A stretch of DNA of 64,000 bases from Acinetobacter albensis (GTDB taxonomy: Bacteria > Pseudomonadota > Gammaproteobacteria > Pseudomonadales > Moraxellaceae): contig NZ_FMBK01000003.1 of assembly GCF_900095025.1 (NCBI RefSeq), positions 180,840-244,839 on the forward strand, written 5' to 3'. Made by a program: the position numbers and the translations under genes. Shown one piece after another: positions 1-8,316 of this stretch. The notes below the pieces were generated by a model. It was not told the origin of the DNA. It searched no databases and worked only from the letters and a program-made list of their open reading frames with translations. Numbering within the stretch: the stretch's first letter is position 1; each line of letters begins with the position of its first letter.

Positions 1-789
1 TTTAGAAAAATTTTTATATAAATCCTGTTGTACGTCCTGTAGATGCGTGGACGACTCTCCCTCTGCATGAAGCGACAGTTTTTTTGCAATTGAAGCATCT
101 TTAGATTGATTATTTTCGCTGGCTATATTCTGCTGATTTTGACTTAACTGAAGTTCTATCCACTGTTTTAAGACTTTTTTACGAAAGTGAATCTGCTCAC
201 CGTCATGTTTCACAATTTTGAGATTGGTTAATAAGCCAACCAAATTTTGAGCATGCTCATTGTCTATCTGCAACGTATTCATAAGCGAATTTTTAAGCTG
301 ATGAAGAGCATTCGGTTTGCCTTTCATTTTATGCAAAGCATCACAATATTTTTTGACCAAGCATAAATCGGGCTTTTGTTGAATGCTGGCAATACTTGGC
401 ATTTTATTTTTTTGCTTTACAAGGGTTTCAGCTTGAACCTGTATGAGCTGACAATCAATCTGCGATGATTGCATCATTTCAACTAAAATTTCACTACTCG
501 GCATCGCAGAAATCACTTCGACCACCGATTCTGGTTCTAACAAGGCAATAAGCTGACCGACTACAACGGCATATTCGAATTCTTTATGTTCAACTTCAGC
601 CGTTTCCAAAATCACCACTTGCCCACTCGTGACCCAACTTGCAAACTCGGTCATTTCTTCAAGTGCGTACTCAAACTTTCCCGTGCAATTAAATAAATAG
701 ATCACAGCATAGTGTTGAATAATGTCTCGCAGCAGTTGTGCGTTTGGCATATTCTTTTCAAGATCAAGCAGAACGACTTTGTTGGTCAT
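1..789 (-). CDS. PIN-like domain protein, partial (C-terminus outside window)
   Basis: A minus-strand reading frame opens with ATG at 789 and stays open to the first base of the window, so 263 codons are visible and the C-terminus is missing. The first residues (MTNKVVLLDLEKNMPN) resemble the start of PIN/NYN-type nuclease folds, where an early acidic residue follows a hydrophobic strand. Further acidic residues sit near strand ends around residues 62-66. The region after about residue 150 is helical and polar and may bind nucleic acid or a partner. It follows slyX on the same strand after 99 bases, so the two are probably co-transcribed. The PIN assignment is by pattern only; a conserved protein of unknown function is the safe reading. 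Confidence 0.6.
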   Translation of the reverse strand, partial: MTNKVVLLDLEKNMPNAQLLRDIIQHYAVIYLFNCTGKFEYALEEMTEFASWVTSGQVVILETAEVEHKEFEYAVVVGQLIALLEPESVVEVISAMPSSEILVEMMQSSQIDCQLIQVQAETLVKQKNKMPSIASIQQKPDLCLVKKYCDALHKMKGKPNALHQLKNSLMNTLQIDNEHAQNLVGLLTNLKIVKHDGEQIHFRKKVLKQWIELQLSQNQQNIASENNQSKDASIAKKLSLHAEGESSTHLQDVQQDLYKNFSK

Positions 790-888
790 AATTTCACTAG
801 CAATAAATAAAGGAAACTTTCAGCGCGCATTAGAACGAGCTTGACCGAAAAGGTCAAATCAATTCAACCAATGAAGGCTAAAATTTAC

Positions 889-1134
889 TTAATAATGAGG
901 GGGACGATCCGCCAAAGGGTCAAAAGTCGCAATTCCATCAGATAAATCTGCAGATTCGATTCGCTGATACAAAAACTGCATTTGTTTTTTTAAATCAGCA
1001 ATTTCCACACTTTGACGACTGACTTGTTCATTCAGTTGTTCAACTAAATCATCTAAAAATGTAATTCGGACTTGCAAATCTTCTATGGGTGCGGAAAATG
1101 ACGCCTGTTCATTAAGATTTTTTTGTTTAGTCAT
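889..1134 (-). CDS. slyX: SlyX family protein
   Basis: An 81-residue protein with a central heptad coiled coil (about residues 18-60) and a C-terminus ending PPHY, the hallmark of the SlyX family. The biochemical role of SlyX is unknown; in E. coli it lies beside slyD. The ATG at 1134 is preceded by a good GAGGA ribosome binding site. Its start lies only 33 bases from the divergent uup start, so the promoters of both genes must overlap coding sequence. The PIN-like gene lies downstream on the same strand. Confidence 0.9.
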   Translation of the reverse strand: MTKQKNLNEQASFSAPIEDLQVRITFLDDLVEQLNEQVSRQSVEIADLKKQMQFLYQRIESADLSDGIATFDPLADRPPHY

Positions 1135-1167
1135 TTTAAGTCCTCATTTGGGATTTCAGGAAACAGT

Positions 1168-3075
1168 ATGGCCTATATTACGTTAAGGGATGTCCAACTC
1201 GCATTTGGCGGACCGTCCCTGCTCGACGGCGCGACCTTTAATTTGGAACGCGGTGAACGAGTGTGTTTGATTGGCCGTAACGGTGAAGGTAAGTCTACTT
1301 TACTTAAACTCATTGAGGGAAGTTTACTGCCAGATCGTGGTGAAGTTTCTATTCAAAATGGCATCACCATTTCCATGCTGGCGCAAGATGTACCGATGGA
1401 TTCGGGTAAAGTGGCCGATATTGTGGCCGATGGTGCGGGTGAAGCAGCGACTGTGCTTAAAGCCTATCATGAAGCCAGTGATGCCTGCGTGCTCGGTGAT
1501 ATGGAAGCCTGTGACCGCATGGGCAACCTGCAACACAAGCTCGATCAAGTCGATGGCTGGGCTTTAGAAAATAAGGTTAACTCTATTTTAAGCAAAATGG
1601 GACTTGATCCAGATGCTGATTTAGCCGATTTATCAGGTGGTCGTAAGCGTCGTGTATTGCTTGCACGTGCTTTACTGACTCAACCCGATGTTTTGTTACT
1701 CGACGAGCCCACCAACCATTTGGACGTAGAAAGTATCGAATGGTTAGAAAAATTCCTGCTCGATCAGAATAATCTGACACTTTTATTTATCTCGCATGAC
1801 CGTTCATTTGTTGACAGCATTGCCACACGTATTGTTGAACTTGATCGTGGTAATTTACGCAGCTATGAAGGTAACTATTCACGCTATCTCGAATTAAAAG
1901 CGCAGCAAATGGAAGCCGAAGAAAAGCAAAATGCTTTATTTGATAAACGTTTAGCTGAAGAAGAGGTCTGGATTCGTCAAGGCATTAAAGCACGTCGTAC
2001 TCGTAATGAAGGGCGTGTACGTGCATTAAAAGATTTACGTGAAGAGTCAAGAGCGCGCCGTTCACAGCAAGGCAAAGTGAGCATGGCGACTCAAGATGCC
2101 AATCGTTCAGGTAAATTGGTCTTTGATATTGAAAATCTGAGTGTTGCTTTTGGCGACCAAGAGCCGATTATCAAAGATTTTTCTGCATTGGTACTTCGTG
2201 GCGACCGTATTGGTTTAGTCGGTGACAATGGCGTGGGTAAAACCACATTAATTAAAGCCATTTTGGGTGAACTTGAACATGGCGGTACTGTGAAAACAGG
2301 TACGCAGCTTGAAGTCGCTTATTTTGACCAATTGCGTAATGCACTTGATCTGGAAAAATCGGTTAAAGACAACATTTCTGAAGGTTCAGACTTTGTTGAT
2401 GTCAATGGTGGTCGCCGTCATATTTACAGCTATCTTCAAGACTTCTTATTCTCCCCTGAACGTGCACGCACACCGGTCAAAGCTTTATCGGGTGGTGAAC
2501 GCAATCGTATTCTTCTTGCAAAATTATTGCTTAAACCATCGAATTTAATTGTCATGGATGAGCCAACCAATGACTTGGATATGGTGACTTTAGAGCTATT
2601 AGAAGAAATGCTCGGTGGCTACAAAGGTACTTTACTTTTAATCTCACATGACCGTGCGTTTATGGACAATGTGGTGACATCAACTTGGGTTTTTGATGGT
2701 AAAGGCCATATCGATGAATATATTGGGGGTTATCAGGATTATTTAGAACAACGTCCTGATCAAACTGCGGTTGATCAAAAGAGTGATGTAAAAAAAGCCT
2801 TGGCCAAAGCTGAAGCAGCCGCTGCCGCAGCGGCACCGAAAAAAGTCAAACTCAGCTATAAAGATCAGCGTGCTTTAGAGCAATTACCTGCTGAAATGGA
2901 AGCTTTAGAGAAAGAACAAGTAGATATCAATGCAAAACTTGCTGATGGTACTTTATTTGTTTCAGACAATGCTCAAGCCATGCAACTTTCCGCACGTTTG
3001 AGCGCAATCGATGAGGCGCTTTTAGAAAAACTTGAGCGCTGGGATGAATTAGAAAAGTTAACGCAAGGTCATTAA
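1168..3075 (+). CDS. uup: ABC-F family ATPase Uup
   Basis: A 635-residue soluble ABC-F protein with two nucleotide-binding domains. Walker A motifs are GRNGEGKST (about residues 35-43) and GDNGVGKTT, with signatures LSGGRKRR and LSGGERNR and Walker B motifs LLLDEPTNHLD and IVMDEPTNDLD. The inter-domain linker has the Uup-typical EEVWIRQGIKARRTRNEGR run, and the C-terminus carries an Ala/Lys-rich stretch and a coiled coil typical of the Uup DNA-binding tail. Uup affects precise transposon excision and ribosome or DNA-junction processing in E. coli. An in-frame ATG lies upstream at 1123 inside slyX, but the ATG at 1168 has a proper AGGAA ribosome binding site and matches the family N-terminus (MAYITLRDV). 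Confidence 0.95.
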   Translation: MAYITLRDVQLAFGGPSLLDGATFNLERGERVCLIGRNGEGKSTLLKLIEGSLLPDRGEVSIQNGITISMLAQDVPMDSGKVADIVADGAGEAATVLKAYHEASDACVLGDMEACDRMGNLQHKLDQVDGWALENKVNSILSKMGLDPDADLADLSGGRKRRVLLARALLTQPDVLLLDEPTNHLDVESIEWLEKFLLDQNNLTLLFISHDRSFVDSIATRIVELDRGNLRSYEGNYSRYLELKAQQMEAEEKQNALFDKRLAEEEVWIRQGIKARRTRNEGRVRALKDLREESRARRSQQGKVSMATQDANRSGKLVFDIENLSVAFGDQEPIIKDFSALVLRGDRIGLVGDNGVGKTTLIKAILGELEHGGTVKTGTQLEVAYFDQLRNALDLEKSVKDNISEGSDFVDVNGGRRHIYSYLQDFLFSPERARTPVKALSGGERNRILLAKLLLKPSNLIVMDEPTNDLDMVTLELLEEMLGGYKGTLLLISHDRAFMDNVVTSTWVFDGKGHIDEYIGGYQDYLEQRPDQTAVDQKSDVKKALAKAEAAAAAAAPKKVKLSYKDQRALEQLPAEMEALEKEQVDINAKLADGTLFVSDNAQAMQLSARLSAIDEALLEKLERWDELEKLTQGH

Positions 3076-3092
3076 TTGATCTGTTTAAACTG

Positions 3093-3126
3093 GGCATCTG
3101 TAGAAATATCTACAGATGCCTTTTTA
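3093..3126 (+). terminator. Rho-independent terminator after uup
   Basis: Perfect 12-bp stem GGCATCTGTAGA / TCTACAGATGCC with an AATA loop, followed by TTTTTATTTT. It lies 17 bases after the uup stop. Confidence 0.92.
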
Positions 3127-3186
3127 TTTTGAAAATAGGTTCATGTACACTGCATGAATGTCTGCCTAAGGTCACAGCATTTCAAA

Positions 3187-4125
3187 ATGAGTAAAACGCC
3201 CAAATATCAGCCTGATGAATTTCAATGGTCTTTTTTGTTGCCACAATATTGGGGCATCTGGATTGGGATTGTCTTTTTGATGATATTGGCCATTTTACCT
3301 TGGGCACTGCAACATCGTCTGGCTTCGGCATTAGGTAATATTGCATTTAAATATTTGAAATCACGTCGCAAAACGGCTATTCGGAATCTAGAGTTATGCT
3401 TTCCAGAATGGACAAATGATCAAGTTCAGGCAAACACCCGACAGGTTTTCATCGATCAAATGATCGGCATTTTTGAAACTTTAAATGCTTGGTATTCTCC
3501 AGAATGGTTTAAGGGTCGTGTCAGTATTCAAGGATTAGAACATCTACAAAATGCGCAAGCAGGAGGCCAAGGCGTTTTACTGATCGGACTTCACTCGACC
3601 TTACTTGATGCAGGCGGTTACTTATGTGCACAGTATTTTGATCCTGATATTGTCTATCGTCCACAAAACAATCCATTATTAGACATGCTGATTTATCGTT
3701 GTCGCGCCAGCATTTATGCCCATCAAATTGACCATGATGATATGCGTGGGTTAGTACGACATTTAAAAAATGGACGCGCCATTTGGTATAGTCCAGACCA
3801 AGATTTCGGCTTAAAACAAGGAGTCATGGCACCATTTTTTGGTGTTCCTGCGGCGACCGTAACGGCACATCGGCGTTTACTCAAAATGTCTAAAGCAGTC
3901 GCCATTCCTTTGTATTTTTATCGTCATGGAGATATCAAAAATCCGCAATATTCAGTGTTACTTCAACCTGCGTTAGACAATATGCCCAGCGATAATGAAT
4001 TACAGGATGCGATAAGAACCAATCAGTTTTTTGAACAACATTTGAGAATTGCCCCAACACAATATATGTGGTTTCACCGTCGCTTTAAAACTCGTCCTGA
4101 AGGATACGACAAGATTTATAAATAG
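3187..4125 (+). CDS. lpxL: Lipid A biosynthesis acyltransferase (LpxL/HtrB-like)
   Basis: A 312-residue inner-membrane lysophospholipid/lipid A acyltransferase. It has an N-terminal hydrophobic anchor (about residues 14-40), the catalytic HX4D motif in HSTLLDAGG (His136, Asp141), the YRPQNNPLLD substrate segment, and the PDQDFG block typical of LpxL/LpxM enzymes. The family moves an acyl chain from acyl-ACP to lipid A precursors, which gives late secondary acylation of LOS. An upstream ATG at 3154 exists, but the ATG at 3187 (MSKTPKYQP) gives the usual start. The core glycosyltransferase gene follows 33 bases downstream, which supports a lipooligosaccharide role. LpxL versus LpxM specificity is assigned mainly from my memory that lpxL sits beside lpsB in A. 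baumannii. Confidence 0.85.
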   Translation: MSKTPKYQPDEFQWSFLLPQYWGIWIGIVFLMILAILPWALQHRLASALGNIAFKYLKSRRKTAIRNLELCFPEWTNDQVQANTRQVFIDQMIGIFETLNAWYSPEWFKGRVSIQGLEHLQNAQAGGQGVLLIGLHSTLLDAGGYLCAQYFDPDIVYRPQNNPLLDMLIYRCRASIYAHQIDHDDMRGLVRHLKNGRAIWYSPDQDFGLKQGVMAPFFGVPAATVTAHRRLLKMSKAVAIPLYFYRHGDIKNPQYSVLLQPALDNMPSDNELQDAIRTNQFFEQHLRIAPTQYMWFHRRFKTRPEGYDKIYK

Positions 4126-4158
4126 ATTACTTCCCACCCAGCTTGAAGAGAACTTTTC

Positions 4159-5265
4159 ATGAAAATTATGCAACTTCTTCCTGAATTAAACAGTGGCGGC
4201 GTTGAACGTGGCACACTCGAAATTGCACGCGCATTGGTGGATGCAGGACATGAATCGTTGGTGGTTTCAAATGGAGGACGGATGGTATCTCAACTTGAAG
4301 CTGAGGGTTCACAACACTTCACTTTGGCCATTCATAAAAAATCTATAACGAGTCTTTGGCAAATTCGCCCCTTACGCAGACTCATTGAACAGCATCAACC
4401 CGATATTGTGCATGTCCGTTCACGCGTTCCAGCTTGGTTGACCCATTTTGCGCTCAAAGGAATACCTTCAGCTCAACGTCCACATTTGGTCTCTACGGTT
4501 CATGGTTTTTATTCGATTAATCGTTATAGCGCCATCATGACGCAAGCTGAAAAAGTCATCGCAGTCTCGGACAGTGTAGTGCAATATATCACCGATCATT
4601 ACAAAAACTGCCCACCTGAAGATATCGTGCGAATTTATCGCGGTATTTCACCTCAGGAGTTTCCGCATGGCTATCAACCTTCTGCGCAGTGGCTTGGACA
4701 AACCTTTCAATCCTTTCCTGAACTGGAAAATAAGTTTTTAGTCTGTCTCCCTGGGCGGATTACGCGCTTAAAAGGACATGAAACACTGATTGAACTGATG
4801 CAGCAACTCCACACGCAATATCCGAACGTACATGCGGTGGTGGTCGGCGGTGCAGATGCAAAAAAACAGACATATTTAGATGAACTAGAAAATACTATTA
4901 AAGCAACAGGCTTACGAGAAAATATAACCTTTGTGGGACATCGTTCAGATATTCGAGAATGGTTGGCTTTGAGTGATGTGGTACTTTCTCTTTCGAATCA
5001 GGCAGAAACTTTTGGTCGAACGGCTTTAGAAGCACTCTCGGTAGGAACCCCAGTGATAGGTTGGAACCGTGGTGGTGTAGCTGAAATTTTATCACAGCTC
5101 TATCCACAAGGCTTAATTACCATCAATGACCAAGTTTCACTTTTAAATACGTTGCAACAACATATTGAGCAGCCCCAAAAAGTGCAGCCTGTTAGCATTT
5201 TCAGTTTAAAAGCAATGTGTAACCAAACCTTAGAGCTCTATCAATCTTTATTAAACAAAAAATAA
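4159..5265 (+). CDS. lpsB: Glycosyltransferase family 4, LOS core (LpsB-like)
   Basis: A 368-residue GT-B glycosyltransferase. The N-terminal domain opens with QLLPELNSGGVERGTLEIA, the acceptor-side glycine loop of group 1 transferases. The C-terminal nucleotide-sugar domain has PGRITRLKGHETLI and the E-x7-E motif in AETFGRTALEALSVGTPVIG. A. baumannii LpsB, which builds the LOS core, has this sequence style and the same lpxL neighbour. It is cytoplasmic or membrane-peripheral, with no signal peptide. It is probably co-transcribed with lpxL. Donor and acceptor sugars cannot be read from the sequence. Confidence 0.85.
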   Translation: MKIMQLLPELNSGGVERGTLEIARALVDAGHESLVVSNGGRMVSQLEAEGSQHFTLAIHKKSITSLWQIRPLRRLIEQHQPDIVHVRSRVPAWLTHFALKGIPSAQRPHLVSTVHGFYSINRYSAIMTQAEKVIAVSDSVVQYITDHYKNCPPEDIVRIYRGISPQEFPHGYQPSAQWLGQTFQSFPELENKFLVCLPGRITRLKGHETLIELMQQLHTQYPNVHAVVVGGADAKKQTYLDELENTIKATGLRENITFVGHRSDIREWLALSDVVLSLSNQAETFGRTALEALSVGTPVIGWNRGGVAEILSQLYPQGLITINDQVSLLNTLQQHIEQPQKVQPVSIFSLKAMCNQTLELYQSLLNKK

Positions 5266-5474
5266 ATTCAATATGTTGTCGTATTTTTTTCGAATAATCA
5301 TTAATGGAAAAGATTGATTAAAACAGTGCCAATAAATCGTCTTTATCTTACCTGTATGCCTTATGGCTATACATTCACAAGCACGAAACCAGCTATTTAA
5401 AACTCAAAATTACGATACTTAAGAATCAAAGTTTTTGTTTAAGTTGTTTTATTCCTATTATTTTTAAGAAATTC

Positions 5475-5518
5475 TAAAAAATTAAAACCCGAGTTCTGCT
5501 TCCTGCAAAACTCGGGTT
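5475..5518 (-). terminator. Terminator of the candidate Rsm-type sRNA, with GGA in the loop
   Basis: Perfect 10-bp stem AACCCGAGTT / AACTCGGGTT. Inside is a smaller TGC-AGGAA-GCA hairpin, and the minus strand continues with TTTTAATTTTTT. The T-tract lies only on the minus-strand side, which fixes the direction of the RNA. Confidence 0.88.
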
Positions 5519-5650
5519 AATAAGGTTGTGCTTTCAAATCTTATATTTATTGTGCAATTTGCTATCCATTGCTGCATCATATCCATGATGACTATCCACT
5601 TTCAGCATCGTCTTCCTTAAGGGGATTTTCCGTTCCCAACTCCTTGGCTG
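5476..5650 (-). ncRNA. Candidate CsrA/RsmA-sequestering small RNA (RsmX/Y/Z-like)
   Basis: On the minus strand, about 175 bases between lpsB and the EEP gene hold no ORF but eight GGA triplets (plus-strand TCC at 5501, 5565, 5582, 5595, 5614, 5629, 5634 and 5641). Several sit in hairpin loops: CCAA-GGAG-TTGG (5636-5647), ATCAT-GGAT-ATGAT (5576-5589), a GCAAT...ATTGC stem, and AGGAA in the terminator loop. GGA in loops is the binding signature of CsrA/RsmA proteins, and Csr/Rsm sRNAs are built from repeats of it. The RNA would start near 5650 (a possible -10, TAAACT, lies at 5654-5659) and end at the terminator near 5476. A GacA-type box lies about 65 bases upstream. The 5' end is an estimate. 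Confidence 0.75.
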
Positions 5651-5708
5651 ATGAGTTTAGGTTAAATGAATGAGCTCTAAATCACTATTCGCAAACGGCC
5701 TAAATCAC

Positions 5709-5726
5709 TGTAAGTCATTTCGTACA
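5709..5726 (-). promoter_or_regulatory. Putative GacA-binding upstream activating sequence
   Basis: The minus strand reads TGTACG-AAATGA-CTTACA. The GacA box known upstream of rsmX/Y/Z in pseudomonads is TGTAAG-N6-CTTACA; this matches 11 of 12 defined positions with the correct 6-base spacer. It lies between the stop of the EEP gene (5742) and the GGA-rich RNA, about 65 bases before the likely RNA start, which is the expected location. Confidence 0.72.
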
Positions 5727-5741
5727 TTAATCCAGCGAAGC

Positions 5742-6869
5742 CTAAGAAATTTTTGTAGCTCCTTGATAATCTTGGATGATTGGGTCAGTTAATCTTTTTT
5801 CTTCTCTTTCTGCTTTTTCAATCCCTTCCTGAATGGCCTCTTGTGCTTCTTGTTCATCTGCATCCGTTTGTTTTAGAGGTTGTTGCACCTGTTCAAAAAC
5901 ACGTCCAGTTTGTAACACAACGTGCACTGGAAAATGATCGGATCCCATATGGGGTAACCGCTCCATCTTCACCAAAGCAAAATCTGTACTGTGAAAAACA
6001 TGATCTAAAGACCAACGTAATAGCGGATAATCGGCATGGAACGTATTGACATAACGTCGTCCTACACGCGGATCTAACAGACCGCTAATGCGTTGAAAAA
6101 GACGCGTGGTTCGTGACCACGCCACATCATTTAAATCACCCATTACAATACAGCTTTCATCTAAATCTTTAATCTGATCACCGACAATCAGTAGTTCAGC
6201 ATCACGCAAGGTCGAATCTTTGGCTTCAGTTGGACTAGGAGGTTTTGGATGCAAGCAATACAACTGTACAGGTTGTCCTGATCGTAAGATCACCGTAGTA
6301 TGAATTGAGGGAATTTCATCACTTAAAATAAATTTCACTTCAGTATCTTTTAGCTCTAAACGACTATATAAATGCATACCGTATAGGTTATCTAGTGGTA
6401 CAGGCACACGATAGGGATAATCCTGCTCAATCACAGACAATTCATTCTGCCAACGCTGATCTGTTTCCAAGGTAAGAACCAAATCTGGCTGATATTTTTG
6501 AATTTCCTGAATTAATAGATGGTATTTTTGATTAGGGGTCAGTACATTTGAAACCATTAATGAGATTTGCTGATCTGGGTTAAACTGACTTTTACGTACA
6601 TGTTTTACCTGCTTTTTCCAAATAAACGTATAAGGCAAAACCATTTTGAGTTGATACGCAAGCGCAGCAATCAAGCCAATCAAAGTAAGTTCACGCCAAA
6701 GATCCCACGGCTGATCCCAGACCAGTAATAAAACGAAAGCAACAATACCCAAAACCAAAATTTGTAAGCGTGGAAAGTCAGCACCGCGAAACCACCATTC
6801 ATCACGTGGAATGAGAGACCAAAAAGTCAACCAAATGACAATAACTGCAATTATTTCCACCCAGACCAT
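5742..6869 (-). CDS. Membrane-anchored endonuclease/exonuclease/phosphatase family protein
   Basis: A 375-residue protein. The N-terminus holds three closely packed hydrophobic segments (about residues 4-90). An EEP (DNase I-like) catalytic domain follows, with SLMVSNVL at its start, a Glu in LVLTLETDQRW, the MGDLNDVAWS metal/catalytic block and the terminal GSDHFPV signature containing the catalytic Asp-His. Members hydrolyse phosphodiester bonds in nucleic acids, phospholipids or sugar phosphates; the substrate here is unknown. The C-terminal 45 residues are charged and low in complexity. It is divergent from asd, and the candidate sRNA lies downstream. Confidence 0.85.
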   Translation of the reverse strand: MVWVEIIAVIVIWLTFWSLIPRDEWWFRGADFPRLQILVLGIVAFVLLLVWDQPWDLWRELTLIGLIAALAYQLKMVLPYTFIWKKQVKHVRKSQFNPDQQISLMVSNVLTPNQKYHLLIQEIQKYQPDLVLTLETDQRWQNELSVIEQDYPYRVPVPLDNLYGMHLYSRLELKDTEVKFILSDEIPSIHTTVILRSGQPVQLYCLHPKPPSPTEAKDSTLRDAELLIVGDQIKDLDESCIVMGDLNDVAWSRTTRLFQRISGLLDPRVGRRYVNTFHADYPLLRWSLDHVFHSTDFALVKMERLPHMGSDHFPVHVVLQTGRVFEQVQQPLKQTDADEQEAQEAIQEGIEKAEREEKRLTDPIIQDYQGATKIS

Positions 6870-6987
6870 AAAGCCCTACTCTCTTGTATCTTCTATTTTT
6901 TGTATTATGTAACAACATTATCAATTTTGTATGTAACATAAACAAGATATTCCGCTCAAGAATATTGATGTTTTCGTTGTGTAGGTC

Positions 6988-7015
6988 TTGCAGTTGTGGT
7001 CGCTTTTGATACACT
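6988..7015 (+). promoter_or_regulatory. Likely sigma-70 promoter of asd
   Basis: TTGCAG, a 16-base spacer and TACACT, about 40 bases before the asd start. Moderate match to consensus. Confidence 0.5.
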
Positions 7016-7055
7016 CAAGCCCCCTTTTATTTTTTACGTACCGAGGCATAGTGGC

Positions 7056-8174
7056 ATGAAAGTAGGTCTGGTCGGTTGGCGCGGGATGGTTGGTTCTGTC
7101 CTCATGCAACGTATGGTTGAAGAGAATGATTTTGCTCATTTTGAGCCATTCTATTTTTCTACCAGTAATGCTGGTGGTCAATCCCCTGCATTTGGTGGTA
7201 AGACTGCACCAGCACTTATGGATGCATCAGACATTAATAGTCTGAAGCAAATGGATGTCATTATTACCTGTCAAGGTGGTGACTACACTTCTGAAGTTTT
7301 TCCAAAGCTTAAAGCGGAAAACTGGAAAGGTTACTGGATTGATGCGGCATCGACCTTACGTATGGATGATGAAGCCATCATCGTACTTGATCCAGTCAAC
7401 ATGCATGTCATTAAAGATGGTTTAGTCAATGGAACTAAAACATTTGTCGGTGGCAACTGTACTGTTTCATTGATGTTGATGAGCATGGGTGCACTTTACC
7501 AAAACAACTTGGTTGAGTGGATGACTGCGATGACCTATCAAGCTGCATCAGGTGCAGGTGCGCAAAACATGCGCGAGCTGATCACAGGAATGGGTTATTT
7601 ATATAATAATACCAAAGATTTGCTAGACGATCCGCGCTCCCCAATTTTAGACATTGACTCTAAAATTGCTGACTTGCAACGTGGAGAAGGTTTCCCTGCT
7701 GCCAACTTTGGGGTTCCTTTGGCGGGTTCACTGATTCCATACATCGACAAACAACTTGATAATGGTCAATCAAAAGAAGAATGGAAAGCGCAAGTTGAAA
7801 CCAACAAAATTTTAGGTAATCAACAAATTGTCCCTATTGATGGTCACTGTGTTCGCATTGGTGCAATGCGTTGTCATTCTCAAGCCTTAACGTTGAAACT
7901 GAAAAAAGATGTGCCACTAGATGAAATTGAAGATATGATTCGTCAATCCAATCCATGGGCTAAAGTCGTACCAAATACGCGTGAAGCATCAATGACTGAT
8001 CTTACGCCTGTTGCAGTCACAGGGACTTTAACTGTTCCAGTGGGTCGTTTGCGTAAACTCAATATGGGTAAAGAATACCTAGGCGCATTCACAGTGGGCG
8101 ATCAATTACTTTGGGGTGCAGCAGAGCCATTACGCCGTATGCTTCGCATTTTAATTGAGTATCAAAATTCTTAA
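7056..8174 (+). CDS. asd: Aspartate-semialdehyde dehydrogenase
   Basis: A 372-residue Asd of the Gram-negative type, which reduces aspartyl phosphate to aspartate semialdehyde with NADPH, the branch point to lysine, diaminopimelate, threonine and methionine. The N-terminus [16 protein letters not shown] is the nucleotide-binding loop. The catalytic Cys is residue 135 in [16 protein letters not shown], and the substrate-binding His lies in [18 protein letters not shown] longer frame begins at 6996, but the ATG at 7056 has a GAGG ribosome binding site and the family N-terminus. It is followed by a terminator, so it is probably monocistronic. Confidence 0.96.
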   Translation: MKVGLVGWRGMVGSVLMQRMVEENDFAHFEPFYFSTSNAGGQSPAFGGKTAPALMDASDINSLKQMDVIITCQGGDYTSEVFPKLKAENWKGYWIDAASTLRMDDEAIIVLDPVNMHVIKDGLVNGTKTFVGGNCTVSLMLMSMGALYQNNLVEWMTAMTYQAASGAGAQNMRELITGMGYLYNNTKDLLDDPRSPILDIDSKIADLQRGEGFPAANFGVPLAGSLIPYIDKQLDNGQSKEEWKAQVETNKILGNQQIVPIDGHCVRIGAMRCHSQALTLKLKKDVPLDEIEDMIRQSNPWAKVVPNTREASMTDLTPVAVTGTLTVPVGRLRKLNMGKEYLGAFTVGDQLLWGAAEPLRRMLRILIEYQNS

Positions 8175-8194
8175 TTTTTGAATTTAAGAAAATG

Positions 8195-8224
8195 AAAAGC
8201 CGGTCAAATTTGATCGGCTTTTTT
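8195..8224 (+). terminator. Rho-independent terminator after asd
   Basis: Stem AAAGCCGGTCAAA / TTTGATCGGCTTT (one G-T pair) followed by TTTTG, 20 bases after the asd stop. Confidence 0.9.
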
Positions 8225-8316
8225 GTGTATTCTTTATGTTAATATTTTACAATACCTGTATATCTCGCTAATCTACAACTTTCGCTATGCGATATAAAAC
8301 CGAGCTAAAGATTAAA

